DNA of 64,000 bases from positions 2,236,862 to 2,300,861 of the forward strand of contig VYZB01000057.1 of NCBI GenBank assembly GCA_013397455.1, read 5' to 3'. How positions within the stretch are numbered: position 1 is the stretch's first letter; each line of letters opens with the position of its first letter. Positions 26,101 through 39,000 of this stretch are shown one piece after another. A model generated the notes under the pieces. That model searched no databases and had not been told where the DNA came from. It saw only the letters and a list, made by a program, of their open reading frames with translations. The DNA comes from Crotophaga sulcirostris (Eukaryota; Chordata; Aves; Cuculiformes; Crotophagidae). The translations under genes were made by a program, and so were the position numbers.

Positions 26101-28109
26101 ATTTGCTACTGTGCCTGGATAAGAAGTATACCCTGGTTTTCTGTGGCCCAGAGTTCTCATGCAGAGATCACATTTCTCCACCCCTCCAATAAAATTACCC
26201 TGAATAACTTCAGATTGGCTCCAGGCCACTCCTGGGGCCAGGGGAGCATCAAGGTTGCTTTTTATGTCCCTTAACTCCTCCAGTATCTGCTTAGCAAAAC
26301 CACAGCACACTTGAGATGATATCTTAAGACTCACTGCATATGCGATTATTGATCTACCTCCTCTGTTTCCCCTCCAGACCCTATTTCATATCAAAAGCAA
26401 TGCTGGTTTAATGGTATCCTGGTAAGTAAGCAGCCGTTGGCGGAGCTCTCTTGAGCTGCCTGCTGAGTGTGTGCCAGTCCAGGCCCTTCATGAGACTCCA
26501 GCCAAGACAGGGTATGATACAGGCAGTATTTTCATGCCTGCCACATGAAGAGAAGCACTACAAGCCCTCAAGCCATGTATCGATCTATCCTTTAGGCATT
26601 TTATATAGACCTACACTTTTTTAGGAGTGGTTCAAGCCAGCATAACCTGGGATATTTCTCTCTAGAAATGTCTCCGCCAGCAGGTAGGAAAAGCTCTTTC
26701 AAAAAGTAGCACAAGCTTATGCCACCTTAGCCTGCTGTAGAACTGCAGTGTTAGGTGAAATGTAGAGATCTAAATCTAAAATAATACTCCCCAAAGCCCA
26801 TGAATAACAAAAATAATATCTGGTTCCTTGCAAATGCAGAGGTGGCTGGTCCTGTGTTAGAAATGCCACTGGAAAGAGATGGGACAATGCATCCTTTGTC
26901 GAAGTCTACTAATGAACACTCGCTTAGGAAGTTGGAAAAGAGTTGGAGAGAGCCTCCATTATCTAGAGGTTAAACTCTCTTTGGCCTGGTTTTAGGGCTC
27001 TTTGCTGGATTCCAGCAACTCTTGGGAAAAGGACTTATGGTTACAGGGCATGGCGAGAGCCCAGATGGGAGCCTGCTCCCACCAGTTCATCAAGAAGCTG
27101 CAGCATGGCTCTGGAAGGAGGAAACACTTCTAATTTCAGCTCTGACAACATTGTAATTTATTCAGTGACCGTCTGTACCATAAAAGTTCAACAGTTTTAC
27201 TTTAATCTCTGAAAGGAGGAATATTCTTCACAGGAGCGCTCTGTACTGTGGGTCATGAGTGAATGCAGGTAACAATCTCCCTCAAGCTGGACACAATAAA
27301 TGAAGCACTTGCTGCAGCTGACTGCACATGGACTATGGTGGTGACTCTCTTCACAACAGGCTGGCTATCCTTGACCCCATTCTGAGAAACCTCCTTCTCC
27401 CTGGGTCTGGTATCAGTAGGATGGATTACAGGCCGGATACCATGTGCTTAACAGCTCTTAAATCTGTCACTAAGTGACACATCCAAAGTACTGCCACCAT
27501 GGTATTAAGAAACTGAGCCAACATCTTCCAACAGCCTTGCAAATGTGCCATCCCTCACAAAGCCTAACAGCCAAATTCTCTTCTCAAGCCCTCAGAAAGG
27601 GAGAGTCACAATGTCACACTCCCAATTAGAGTGGGAACAGTCACACAGAGAAATACCACTACCCATTACCCGTGTGAACTCTCCTAGTTGATGCACTTAT
27701 TCACAGGAATAATTCCAAATCTCCTGAGAAAATCTGTAATGCTTCCAGGGCTCAGCTACGTACAAAGTTATCTGCATTTTGCTCTTAGATTGTGTAACAA
27801 AACTTTTTATGGGGCTTGTAATGGTAAAGAAAGAAACATAACCTAAAACTTCTGTAATTGACTGCTAAAGAACAGTCACCTCCTCCTGGGATCCAATTCT
27901 GAGCAATTGCATTTCAGATCTTATCTGACTGGCTCAAACCTCTTTCGACCAACGTCTCTGAGTTTGAAGTCAGCCAAACAGGGAAACAACCAAACAGCCT
28001 CCTGTTCAACAGATAGGATCATTTCTGCCTTTCAGTTAATTCTGGACTCAAAGCATAAGACAAAAGCACCAAGAGAGAGAGGAAAATGACATGCATGTTA
28101 TTATTTAAC

Positions 28110-28122
28110 AGAAAAAAAAAAA
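28110..28122. repeat. Poly(A) tract
   Basis: A run of about twelve A bases in AT-rich sequence. No retrotransposon sequence is visible on its 5' side. Confidence 0.7.
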
Positions 28123-31100
28123 AGGTGTAATATAGCAAGATATACCATTTGGCAACCTGTATTCTGTTGACCCCACAGTGCAGATGGAGAGAAGAAATAA
28201 GTGAGTGGAGCTTTTAGTTTTGTTGTTCAAACCCTTTTCATAACTGCACAACATGCCTTCAACGTTATCTTTTCCTGCATAACCTTCTGTTTGTATGAAC
28301 ACTCCACATAAGTTGGAGCAGATCAAGTTGTATGATCTCATTCAGGTTGTACAGTATGATGAATAAATCTCTCCATTTTAAGAGTTAATTCAAAAGAATA
28401 CACTTTTAAGCTAAGTATTGATAGTTTAGGAATGTCTTCACATTCAGAATACAAACAAGTAAAACCCAATAATAAAACGCAAGACATAAACCAAACACTG
28501 AACAGTGAACCACAGTTTCATGACATCAGGGGAAATTTCAGACTAAATTATCTCTGTAACCAAGGACAATGTATTTTTTCTTTCAGTAATCCGGAACTTG
28601 TATAGCTTTGCAAAGGTGTTGTAGGTTACTTCTGCCACGTAAAACAACACACTATTCTATGTGATTTACAATTCCCCCTCTCCTCCTTTTGGTTCTTACG
28701 AAATCCCAAATCCTGTTTTATAATGTATAATAAATGCTTGTAAAATTATACCAACATCACAATTTCAGAGAGGTAATAAGATCCCAGTGCTATAAAAGTC
28801 AGTTTTAAAACAGTGCACATTTCGCAGTGATGTACAAACACACACCACTTGTTTCCATAATTTAGCCCTTTGCAAGTATTGCACTTTGTTAATAAGGCTA
28901 CTGTCTATTAACACTAAAAATTACACATAGACAACATCATTTGTGGCTTAAAATCAAAGTACCCCTAAAGTTTTAAAGTAAATTTACTTATTTCCTTGCA
29001 TACTCAGGTCTCCTATGCCTCCAGCTGCCTGGAGGAGTGTTGAGTGTACAGGGCATACAGATGGAAATATATCAATTCAAATAACGTCACCTGCTTGTCA
29101 CGCATCTTTTTCTGGTGTGCCCAAATAAGTTCCTTTGAGCTTGATGGCAAATAAGACACCTTTTACAAACCTAAGCAATGCTTTCACATGCTGAAATGTA
29201 CAGTTAAACTCATCTTCTTTTCCACTTTCCCTTTGCAATGCAAAAAGTAAGTAAAAAAAGAATTCTGTAAATTTGTCTGGTGTTCTAAATACAAGATTAA
29301 TGGCATAAAATAAAAAAGATAGATTGTCTTACAAAGTGCACATCTCAAAGCTGTAAGAGTATCTGCTTTTGTCAAGGTCTGATTCCAGAAGAGCATAAAA
29401 ATGTGTGCCTTAACTTGAGAAGCATGGATAGTCTCCTCAGCAAACTCCACAAGGGAAGTAAAACACAGAATTGAGTGTTCTGATCAATTTGAGTCTACAC
29501 TTTACTGTTGGACTACCAGTAGTTCTACCTTTGTGCAGCCACACCTGCTAATTTCTAGATTAGGTGAACTCCATCCCTGAAAGATTTGTTGGCATCACTG
29601 TAAGAATTAAGTGCTACAGTTAAATCCTGATGCAAAATTCTGATGCCAGGTGCTATTTACATTTTCAGGTCCTAATATTGAAGATTCTTGATTTTTATTT
29701 GCTTCAGTATAAAAAATAGGGAATTTGCAGAATGGAGTCCCTAGACACAGGAAAAAGAGTTGATAAGAAAAGTTATTATGGACTAAAAAGAATTTCTTTG
29801 CATACAATTAACAAAGAAAATGTTAAGAATTTGGTTTACTGAAGCTGATACCTTTGCAGATATGAAAAAAAATGAGGTTGCATGTTTTTTTTTAACTTCA
29901 TGTAGAATTAGCGCTTTGCAAAGTGAAGCAATTTGGTAAGATGTAAATAAATTATAAACAAAGTACGCTTTGACCAAGGAACTGTATAAACAAGAAGTCT
30001 TTATATTTACAGTAGATCATGAAAAGGTTTATACAAATGTATAGATTTATATTGTAATTATAGTTCAAAGTAATTTTCTATATTTTTATATCATCTAACA
30101 TTTTTTTCCGTATTTGGAACTTCAGAAGCTACAGCATTAAGTAAGACCACGTTCACTAATTAGTGCATCCTTCTAATTTTAGTAATACAAGTATTGACAT
30201 ATTGCTCTTTAAATTTTGCCTAGAAGAGAAAAAAAAATCAATTTCTTACCATCTTCCATTCAAATAAATCTACATCCTGCCTTTACAGCCCTCTTACTTT
30301 CCCTGAGGAAATTTGTATTAACTACTTAACTACTTTTTTTTTCTATCTTCCCAAAGCATTTTTTTACAAACATTTTAGTTACTTTTGTTTATCTGACCAT
30401 TACACATCATATATTAATTGCTGTAGGATAGAACATACTAAGATAAGGACTCCAAAGACAAACCTGAATTTAAGAGGATTGCCAAATGGTAAACACCAAC
30501 AGTCAAACATTTTAAAACGTTGAAGTCCACCTTTAGCACTGAATTACCTAAATAATTTGGCTTTAATCTTGAAACCCTACTTCGTTAGTATAATATTGTG
30601 TATAATAATAGGAAAGCTGAAGCTGCATTTCTGTTGCTAAATTAATTTCCCTCAAGGGTCTCACACACGGAAGGAAAACAATTCCTGGTGTTAAGATGCG
30701 TTAAAAATAAAGCACAACACTGGCTTGTTACTAAGTTTATCCATTCTCTTACGTTCCATCAGCTGACTGGCCAAATGAATTCTTGCTGTGTGTATGAGCA
30801 AGCACATAAGCAAACCACGTTTCATTTTGCTTGGTGTCCTCAGAAATAGGCTGATTTCTGTTTTCAGGATCTTTCTGGATTGGTCCTAAAAGTGGTCTGT
30901 GTGAAGCACGAAGAACATGATAAGTGGTTTTGTATTGAGGAAAAGCTGCAAGTGGAAGATAAACATCTTCTTTAATCTTGCATTTGGATAGAAGTGAGAG
31001 TGTGGTCTATGCGAAAGCACTGTACTCTAAGATGGAAAACCAGTTCAGGTGGACACTATCAACCACAGGTGTACATTGGCTTCTTGCAATCTTGAGAGTT

Positions 31101-33827
31101 TTTCAGGATCCATGTGGGTGCAGACAAGGGCTGCTTATGTCTAGCATATACAAAATATATTTAAACTCTCAGTTTGATTAGTTTTTGCTGATAACTTACT
31201 TGCTAATTATTTTGCTTAAGGTGCCACACTTATGCTAGAACGAAATCTCCTCTATGATGCTTTGCAACAGCCCACAGCTACCTACCAGAAAAACTGGACA
31301 AACACCGATTAAATCCTGTACTACATACAGGTGTCAGTTCCAGTGCTACCACCTTACAGGAAGACTGAATAAAGCGTAAATATAAGAACAAGACTTTACA
31401 AATGTTTCCTTATCAAAATATTTCTAACAAAAGGCGCAGCACAACTTCCGCCAACAGATGACTAAAATTTGCACCAACAGAAACAAGCCTCACTGGTAAC
31501 CTGTTCTGCCTCTGCACACGGCCAGCAAGCTTCTCATTTCATGTCCTGCGCCTGAGATGGTGTTTCAACATATCTGTAGGCAAGGGAAGAAAGAAATCAC
31601 TTTGTAGTGCCACACTTAGAGTGACTGTCCTAAATTCTCAACAAGGCCACTCTAGCTGGCCCCAAACCATAGGAAGAAATAGAAAATCATCCTGACTGGA
31701 TCAGAATGAAAAAATAAGAAGTCAGTGACAAGGACATCTGGGATATGACATGGAGCTGGAATCTGTTCTTACACACAGGTTATACAAGAACTTTTGGCTA
31801 AAGCTTTGCCTCCTGTTGGGTTGCCTACCTATTCATTATCTTAACAAATAAAGAGGAACGAATAAAGTGATGTCAGTGATATCGAATAGGTGCAAGAAAT
31901 CTGCAGATCATCAGACAGCTAACATTCATACCAGGCTAGTGATTTAGAAAAAAATAGTTCAACAGACAGGCATTTTGCTCAGCTTACTCACACAAGCAGG
32001 CTTACAGGTCTGGCTCCATGACAATGGATACCTGCTAGTTGATGACCGGTATTGGTTAAAAGTAAGGGTAAACCTGTGAATCGGAATGGAAGAGTTTTTG
32101 TTCACTTTGCATCTTGAGTAACCTGTTACATTTGTGCAAGGCACTAGGGAATCAGGCACATTGTTTGGAGTGGAAACCATTTTATGACTAAGATGATCTG
32201 CTTCATACAGGAGCAGTTGGAGCACAGTTACATTTTAAAAATTGCCATTCAAATTTCCCACTTTTAACATTGTCTCCTTTTCTGGACCTCTTAGGAGATG
32301 GGGTAAATGGGGAAGTGGGAAGTAGATGTGTTACAGCAAGAAAACTCCTAAAGAAAAATATTCAGGACTTATACTGTTGATGTCCACTCTGATACTGATG
32401 TTGACAATTTCTGTTACCAGCATCAATACTAGAAAGTGGTTAAACCCAATTAAAAAAATCCTTCCATTTTTATATCTCAGGGGGAAGTTCTGGCTCTTGC
32501 TATAAATGAACCCACGTCCAAATCCCTGCAGCACACAGAGACTACAGGATATGTTCAGGTCATTCTTTCTGACTTCTCTGGGAGGTCAGAGACAATGACC
32601 TACCTCCCACGGAGAAACTGAAAATAGGGGAAATGGCAAGTTCCAATGATGATAAAGGACCAAAGCATTTGGGTTAGCTCTTCCTTGGAAAAACAAAGAA
32701 ATATTACTCTTTCAGGGAGGCTGGTGCAGAAGTGTGAGATGAATTGGACATTAGAAGGATAGCGATGCAGCTTAAAGATACTGAAAAATGGAAGAGGTTA
32801 TTCCAGATTGCACTCAGTGCTGCCAGCACAGGAAAGACTTTGCTGACATTTCTGTTCTTGCTGGGTGTGTCAGGGGGGTGAAGGGTATCTCGGCGGACGC
32901 CGAAGTGCTTACGCAAGATGAAGTAATCTGAGGTCACAGCATGAAGTGACTGATGAACGCTTCATGCAGGTCCAGATGGCCATGTTGTCTCACTATCACA
33001 GGCCATGGCTGAGACATGGTAACTTGAGGAGCGCCTTCTATTGAATCAAAATGCCACAGCCAGAAGATGCAAAACTGATTTAATATAAACTGCTGATTAA
33101 AGGTTCTGTAAAAATACTGGTAATTTAGTTTTGTCCTGGAAGGATTTATCAAGTATCTTCTCTCCTCTGTTTTGGTAACCCCAACTTTTTATCATATTTT
33201 GATGATTTGTGGCTTTTGTGCCTATATTTAACCTGTATCAAATCTGTACCAGAGGGCGATCTGGTCTGGCAATAAAACCATTCTTCTGTGCATAAATTTA
33301 TAAATAATATTCTTATTACAATAATTCATAAAGTGCCCTCAGGAAAGGTGCTCACAATGCTGTGACATTATAGGAACGATATACAATCTGAGATATTATT
33401 TTCAAAAAAAACCCTCCATAGAAAAAAGGGAAAATATAGAAGGAAGGGAACAACAAATATATAGGCAAATACTGTCAGTCTAAAAATAGTCAAATTAATT
33501 ATAGAATGCTTGATAATTTGTCTTGCAACGCTGATAAAAACAGGGGGTGGGGCAAATTGGCAGGAGTATCTTGGAAAAGCCCCAAATTTCCTAAATTCGA
33601 CAAAAGTAAACGCACCATCAGCAAGCTCAGTGTTTTAAGATAAAATTACTATGAATTACTACCAGGTATTTTGCGAAGGAAATTGAAAAAATACAACATC
33701 CAAAGAAAATGCATGACCCACATTTTCCTAAGAGGAAAGAGTACAACATAGTGGCTACGTATATCCACTGACCTTTTGTGTCTTGTATTATAAAGAAAAC
33801 AATCTTTCTCCTCCCCATTGATCCCAG

Positions 33828-33862
33828 ATTTTATATATATATTCTACATATATATATAAAAT
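33828..33862. repeat. Perfect AT-rich inverted repeat (15-bp arms, 5-base loop)
   Basis: The left arm ATTTTATATATATAT (33828-33842) and the right arm ATATATATATAAAAT (33848-33862) are exact reverse complements. The bases TCTAC form the loop (33843-33847). In RNA of either strand this would fold into a 15-bp A-U stem. It lies about 2.1 kb past the ZNF704 stop codon on the gene's strand. Confidence 0.9.
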
Positions 33863-35767
33863 ACTCATACACACACAAATGTAGGTCTTACTACATTTCA
33901 GAGTGTATTTTTATTTTTTTCAAAAAATGACTTAGAGAATAAAATTAGGCAAAAAGTGAAATAATTGCATGCATGCAAGCATACCTTGCCACTTGCGCAT
34001 GTAAATTACACAATTTGTAAACAAGTGCAGAAATAGGATGCTCAAATTAGGCATCTGATTGCCCAATTAACTTGTTCAGAGAAAATCAGATCATAACCTT
34101 CGGCAGCTCCTATTATGAGTTTTACTTCTTAGTACAACTTTACTGAATTCATATTGTACATTCTAAGCAACTGCATCGTTATGTTGTGCTTTTACATTGG
34201 CATAAGCAGCAATGCATGCTTAATAAAGCTATCAAGTGAACTTTGGACCAGATTTGAGAAAGCTGTTTAGATACTTGAGTCCCTTTATTTCAGTGAGGAT
34301 GAGCCAACTTAGACAATTTAAAAAAAAAAATAAAGATTTGGTCTAATTTCAAATGCTATAAAAAAAAAAGAAATCCAGGAATTTGTGGGCCTCCATGCCT
34401 TTATTAATAGGCAAAGTTTTGCTTCTGTGTTTTTGTTTGGTTTTTTAAGGTCTTTTGTTTTGTTTAGCAGGCAATTACAGTTTAACTGTATACATTCATA
34501 AACTAGTAAATCCTTACTTCATTTTTTGCATTAAAATAGTTGTTAATTAATGGTAGTTCAATACAAGTTGAGAACTGAACACCAGCTTGCTGCATTCCGG
34601 CGTGTACTTTCTGATGGACAGAGAAACTAAAGTACCCAAAGCTATCCAAGTATTGCAAGTATAGAAACTTGTGAATTCGTGTATCAAAATGAGTTAGAAA
34701 ATGGACTTTTACCATAAATACGTTGCTCCTTTGGTGTTGTACTTCTTTTTTTCTGAGATGATGTTGTGGAAAGCAGGTATTTTCTTTTCTCTACCATTTT
34801 TTTTGCATGAAATAATTCTTAGCAACTTTGGGGGAGAGGGGAGCTGAGGAAACCATTACCTCAACAATACTCTCTCAAATAAGAGAAAAGGAAGCAAGAG
34901 TAGAACCGCTGGGCTGCATCGTGTCCCTGAATAGGTATTACATATAATCCTAGTGGCTGCATTTGCCAGTTCTTTATACGCCTCCTGCAGCAACAAACAT
35001 GCTGCCCCAACTGTCCATCCTCCCTCAGAAATGGGAGAGCAGTAAGAAAAGCTACTGGGCCCCCATTATATCCTTACAGGTTTCAATCAAGCATCACTGG
35101 AATTCTTCCCTCAACCTCTTGTTGTGACAATATCTGCTGGTGACTTTCCATTGCTGCGTTTCTTCCTCTAGAGGATCAAAATCCAATTTGGTACTTAAAT
35201 TACTTTGTTCCACTCCACTGGTCTGTGCCTGGTTTAAAAATCTTCCAGGAGCACTGCTTGTCCTTCTTGCAAATTCAACTTTGCTCTTCTATAAACAAAC
35301 AAACAAAAATTCCAACTCCTCCCCTTATCCGCTTTCCAAAATTATAATATAATCATGACCATTTGTATCAGGAGAATTAATTAGCAGTCTCCAGTCTTAG
35401 TACGGCTTTTGTTGAGAAAACTGTAGCTTATACAACTCTGAAGTGTTTATTAGAAAGCTTTCAAAAAGAGACCTTCGTTTCAGGAAAAGAAAAATTGTTC
35501 AGTTTAGCAAATACAGATGTTCACAGCACAGAGAATGAAATGGTTAAAAATGATCCTAAGGAGCAAGTAGCTCACAGAGTTAGGAAAAAAATAACTTTTT
35601 CTTTTACAGAAAAACACTAATAGCTGCTCTGGTTTCCATACGTAGTAAGATAGAATTTTGTTGTATGTTCTTGGGTTTGCTTTTTTTTTTTCCGCTATTG
35701 CTCCACACAGGTTTTGATTAGTGCTTCTCCTTGGCTACAAGTGCTTCACTTTGAAATACAAAGCTCT

Positions 35768-35818
35768 TTAAAAAAAAACAAACACCCAAAAACCCAACAA
35801 AAAGCCCCCCAACACCAC
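35768..35818. repeat. A/C-rich low-complexity tract
   Basis: A run of A and C ('aaaaaaaacaaacacccaaa' and on through 'aaagccccccaacacc') about 100 bases past the ZNF704 stop codon on the gene's strand. On the transcript it reads as a G/T-rich tract. Confidence 0.7.
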
Positions 35819-35918
35819 ATCACTGGAGGGAAAATGGGAAGTGATACAGTGCAGCTGCAGCAACCTGGTTCTGCGGTTGTTCTCCCCCACCCCCAAATCC
35901 TCTGCATAATTTCAATCT

Positions 35919-36030
35919 TTAGTCGATGAACCTTTGGCAGGCCTTCTTCCATCGGCAGGCAGTGCACCACATATCTCTGTTCTCCATCCCATAGACCTTC
36001 CGACACTTTTTCCCCTCCCCTCTAGGCTTC
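35919..36030 (-). CDS. ZNF704: ZNF704 terminal coding exon: C-clamp and stop
   Basis: The acceptor is 'tctctgacag' directly before 36030. The first base completes an Arg codon started in the previous exon, then come 36 codons and TAA (35921-35919). The peptide starts [14 protein letters not shown] and ends ACQRFID. The four cysteines (C-x12-C-x2-C-x5-C) with Arg/Lys-rich spacing form the C-clamp, a small zinc-stabilised module that lets ZNF395-type factors contact GC-rich DNA. The invariant [11 protein letters not shown] core is intact. Joined directly to the exon at 43171-43275, this exon would be read as Glu-Ala-stop, which shows that another exon lies between them. Sequence after the stop is the start of the 3' UTR. 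Confidence 0.96.
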
Positions 36031-39000
36031 CTGTCAGAGAGAAAGGGAAGGTTGTTAAGGAGATGCTTTTGTAGCTTTGCTTTATCACCCTAACATCAGG
36101 ACAACAATCTGAATGGAGTGCAGCAGGCAGAGAATCCCCAGCTTTCAAAGGAATTTGGGTTGTTTTCGAGTCAACCAGCAGCTGACAACAACCAGACAGA
36201 CATACAGCCACGACTCCACAGCTCTGAGGGTCCAGTCCTTCTCCTCGCCTGGCTTCTACAGCCTTTGTCTCTGGGGCTGCTTCTGCTCCAGGGATGATCC
36301 CAGGAACATACAGCCCTGACTTTAGCCAGTGACTAAACCCCGTCTATACATACGGTACTTTAGCCATGTTAAGCGCCAAGCTGTAACAGGCAGTCATAGC
36401 TATTCTGCGCTACAGTCCAGGTCACATCAGGCAGTCTTGCCTGTAGAGCTGGGGTACAAAATACTTTGCATAGCTCTGAGCAGCAGACCTTGACTACCAG
36501 CAGGCAGCAGCTATGCAAGAGGGGAAAAGCTACCAGCTCCTATGTTTGCAAGTCCTTCCTGCATGGTTCGCTCTCAGCTCATTGACTGAAAAACAACAAA
36601 GTGATCGAAAACAAATTTTAGCCCTTGCCCTCATGTGCAGCACATTTACGTGGGCTCCTTCTCTGTTATCTCCCAAGTCAGCAAGGCAGGCAGTATCTGC
36701 TTTTAAAGCTACAACAATTGTCATGTTTTCCATCTTATAACCACACTCACAAGTTGATAAGTGTAGAAAATTATCAGAGTAACTGTTAAAATTGAACTTT
36801 TTTTATTCAACACATAGCAAGCCACAAATCTGAGAAGCAATGCTACAAGGAGTAACGCAATGCTCGCTACAGCAGTGCCATCTGTCCTTGAATCTTTAAA
36901 TCAAATAACTGTACAGACAGGATTGTTTAATACCTGTATTCTATTCTGCACAGCACACATGGGAATTTCCTGGTGATTCCTCTCTTGAATACCTATGGTT
37001 TTTTATTACTGAATATTCAGTAGCAAGCATTACCCATGAACTGGAAAGATCTTAAGTTTCATTTGTAGCATAAGCAATGATCTGAGAGTCATGAAGAAAG
37101 CGAAAGCACGCAATCTTCCTTTTGTCTCATTTTAGGGTACACTTACCTTTAGGATTGTGAGAAATTAAGAGTTTCTTTACTGTAAGAAATTCAGTCTCAG
37201 AGCTCGATTTTTTAACATTGCTTTTTAAACACTGTTAAAGCAGACTCTGGTAAAACATCAGTTAGTTTTAATGGAAGTGAACATAGCTTATGTCTATGAA
37301 GACAAGTCGTAAAAAGCTTTGCTTTAATCTAATTTATTGTAAGATACGGTTTCTAATAATTCAGTTGAAGCCAAATACCATACTGACTGAATGGTGATGA
37401 ACACACAAGGCAGCTCAGCCTTTCAGAGAAAAAAAAGCAAAGCCACATAATGAAGTTCAGGATGCTTCAGCTGCAGTGAATCTGGGCAGTGTTGCATTAC
37501 AGGGCAATTTAGATCTGTATCTGAACTCCAGACACGCCTGGCGTAAGGTCTGCAGTTTTGCTTCACAGTCTGCCTTTTACATTTCATAACAACTCACTTC
37601 TCCCCTGAACTTTACCTTTGATGGTGATGAAAAGTAAAATAGCTCCAGAATGCTTACTCCGAAATGCTCTAGTAAGAAACTGCCTGAAAACTGCAATCAC
37701 GGTTGGTGGTGTGGTTTTTCTGTTTCTTTGGCCACTGACATCTTATTTACTAAATGCCCTCCAGGTTCTGAGGCTGCTGGTCTGTCAGCAGGAGCTAATG
37801 GTCCCATACCTCAAGCCAAATGCTACTCTAGGCGGTGATGAAAGAACTGTGTGGGACTGTTTCTGCTCTCCATTCCCTGCAGGACGATTATGAGTTGGTG
37901 AGACCTGTCAATACAGACAAAAAAGCTGCTTATGAAGAACATACACATATGAATGCAGAATAAACAGTTCTCCTAGAAAATGCGATTCATGATGCATGGT
38001 GGCAAGGTACCCAGGAAAGGTTATATAACACAGAAACATAAGTAAGTTGTAGGTCTATTTAGAAATATGTCTGTTGAGCATTAGGTACATTATATTAGCT
38101 TCATTTTCTTTCCCTGTACTTCCAGTCATCCAAGCAGAGCACACCAGAATACAGATTGGCATCATTTCAGGTTTTGGGACACAGAGAAAATTCATTCTTC
38201 CTTAAGAACTCTGAATAGCTCTTATGAAAACTTTCTCCAAGTTTAGCAGAAAAAATAACTGGAAAAATAAACTCTGGCCTGTGTTGAGATCAATACCAAT
38301 AATCCCCTATGAAAGAAAGAAATTTCACATGTTCCTTTTGTCTGTAACTTGACACTCGTTGCGGAGAGACAGCCCTGGAGGAGGGGGTTTGCCGCAGGGC
38401 AGTTACAATGCAGCCCTCAAGGTTGTAACGGAACTGCAAGGCAGCCCTTCTGATTAAAGCTGCTAATAAGATGTACTGGATTATTTCCTTTAGTCTGCAC
38501 TGTAAACTTTCTCAGCAGGTGTTCTCTTTTGTGAATGTTCCCCAGTGAAGGGTGTAGTTTGGTCTTCTGTGACTTTCTAAATAAGTCTCCTACATGAGCC
38601 TGGGGGTTGGCAACGATATGCAAATAATTAAATGGCATAAAGCTCGCCAATAAATAAATCCTAAATTATTTATGGCTAGGGTCCTATTTTGCCCTAGGTG
38701 AAGGCCACAACCACTTTACTTATGAAAAAAACATAAAAATCTACTAACATTAATTTTTTGTTATATACTGAAGGTAGCAAGATTCATCTAAGCATCTGGT
38801 GCAGAGTCACTGCCTCCTGCAGCTAGGAACTGGAGACATTGCCATAGTCCCCTGTGCTGCTATGACTTTTCACTCCTGCCCTTCTGAAGTCCCATATTAT
38901 CTGGAAGAACAGGACCTGACTTGAAGAGAGCTACTGAATGTGCTTTGATTTTTGATATCAAGCCTATTTCATAGCTACTGCACAGTAGCAAAAAACTAAT

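Larger units (their letters stand above)
19228..35918 (-). other. Presumed ZNF704 3' UTR and downstream flank
   Basis: About 16.7 kb follow the ZNF704 stop codon on the minus strand. The tract is AT-rich, has no CR1 or LTR piece that I can see, and has no exon that I can support. Minus-strand AATAAA signals occur both close to the stop (35446-35451, 34400-34405) and far from it (19.2-20 kb), so short and long 3' UTR forms are both possible. GC-richer patches at about 20190-20480 and 21230-21700 break the pattern. How much of this is really transcribed as 3' UTR is inference. Confidence 0.4.

Noticed and set aside
35746..36211. ORFs on both strands around the terminal ZNF704 exon.
   Set aside because: They are out-of-frame shadows of the C-clamp exon and its intron or UTR flanks. 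The correct frame is KKCRKVYG to QRFID.
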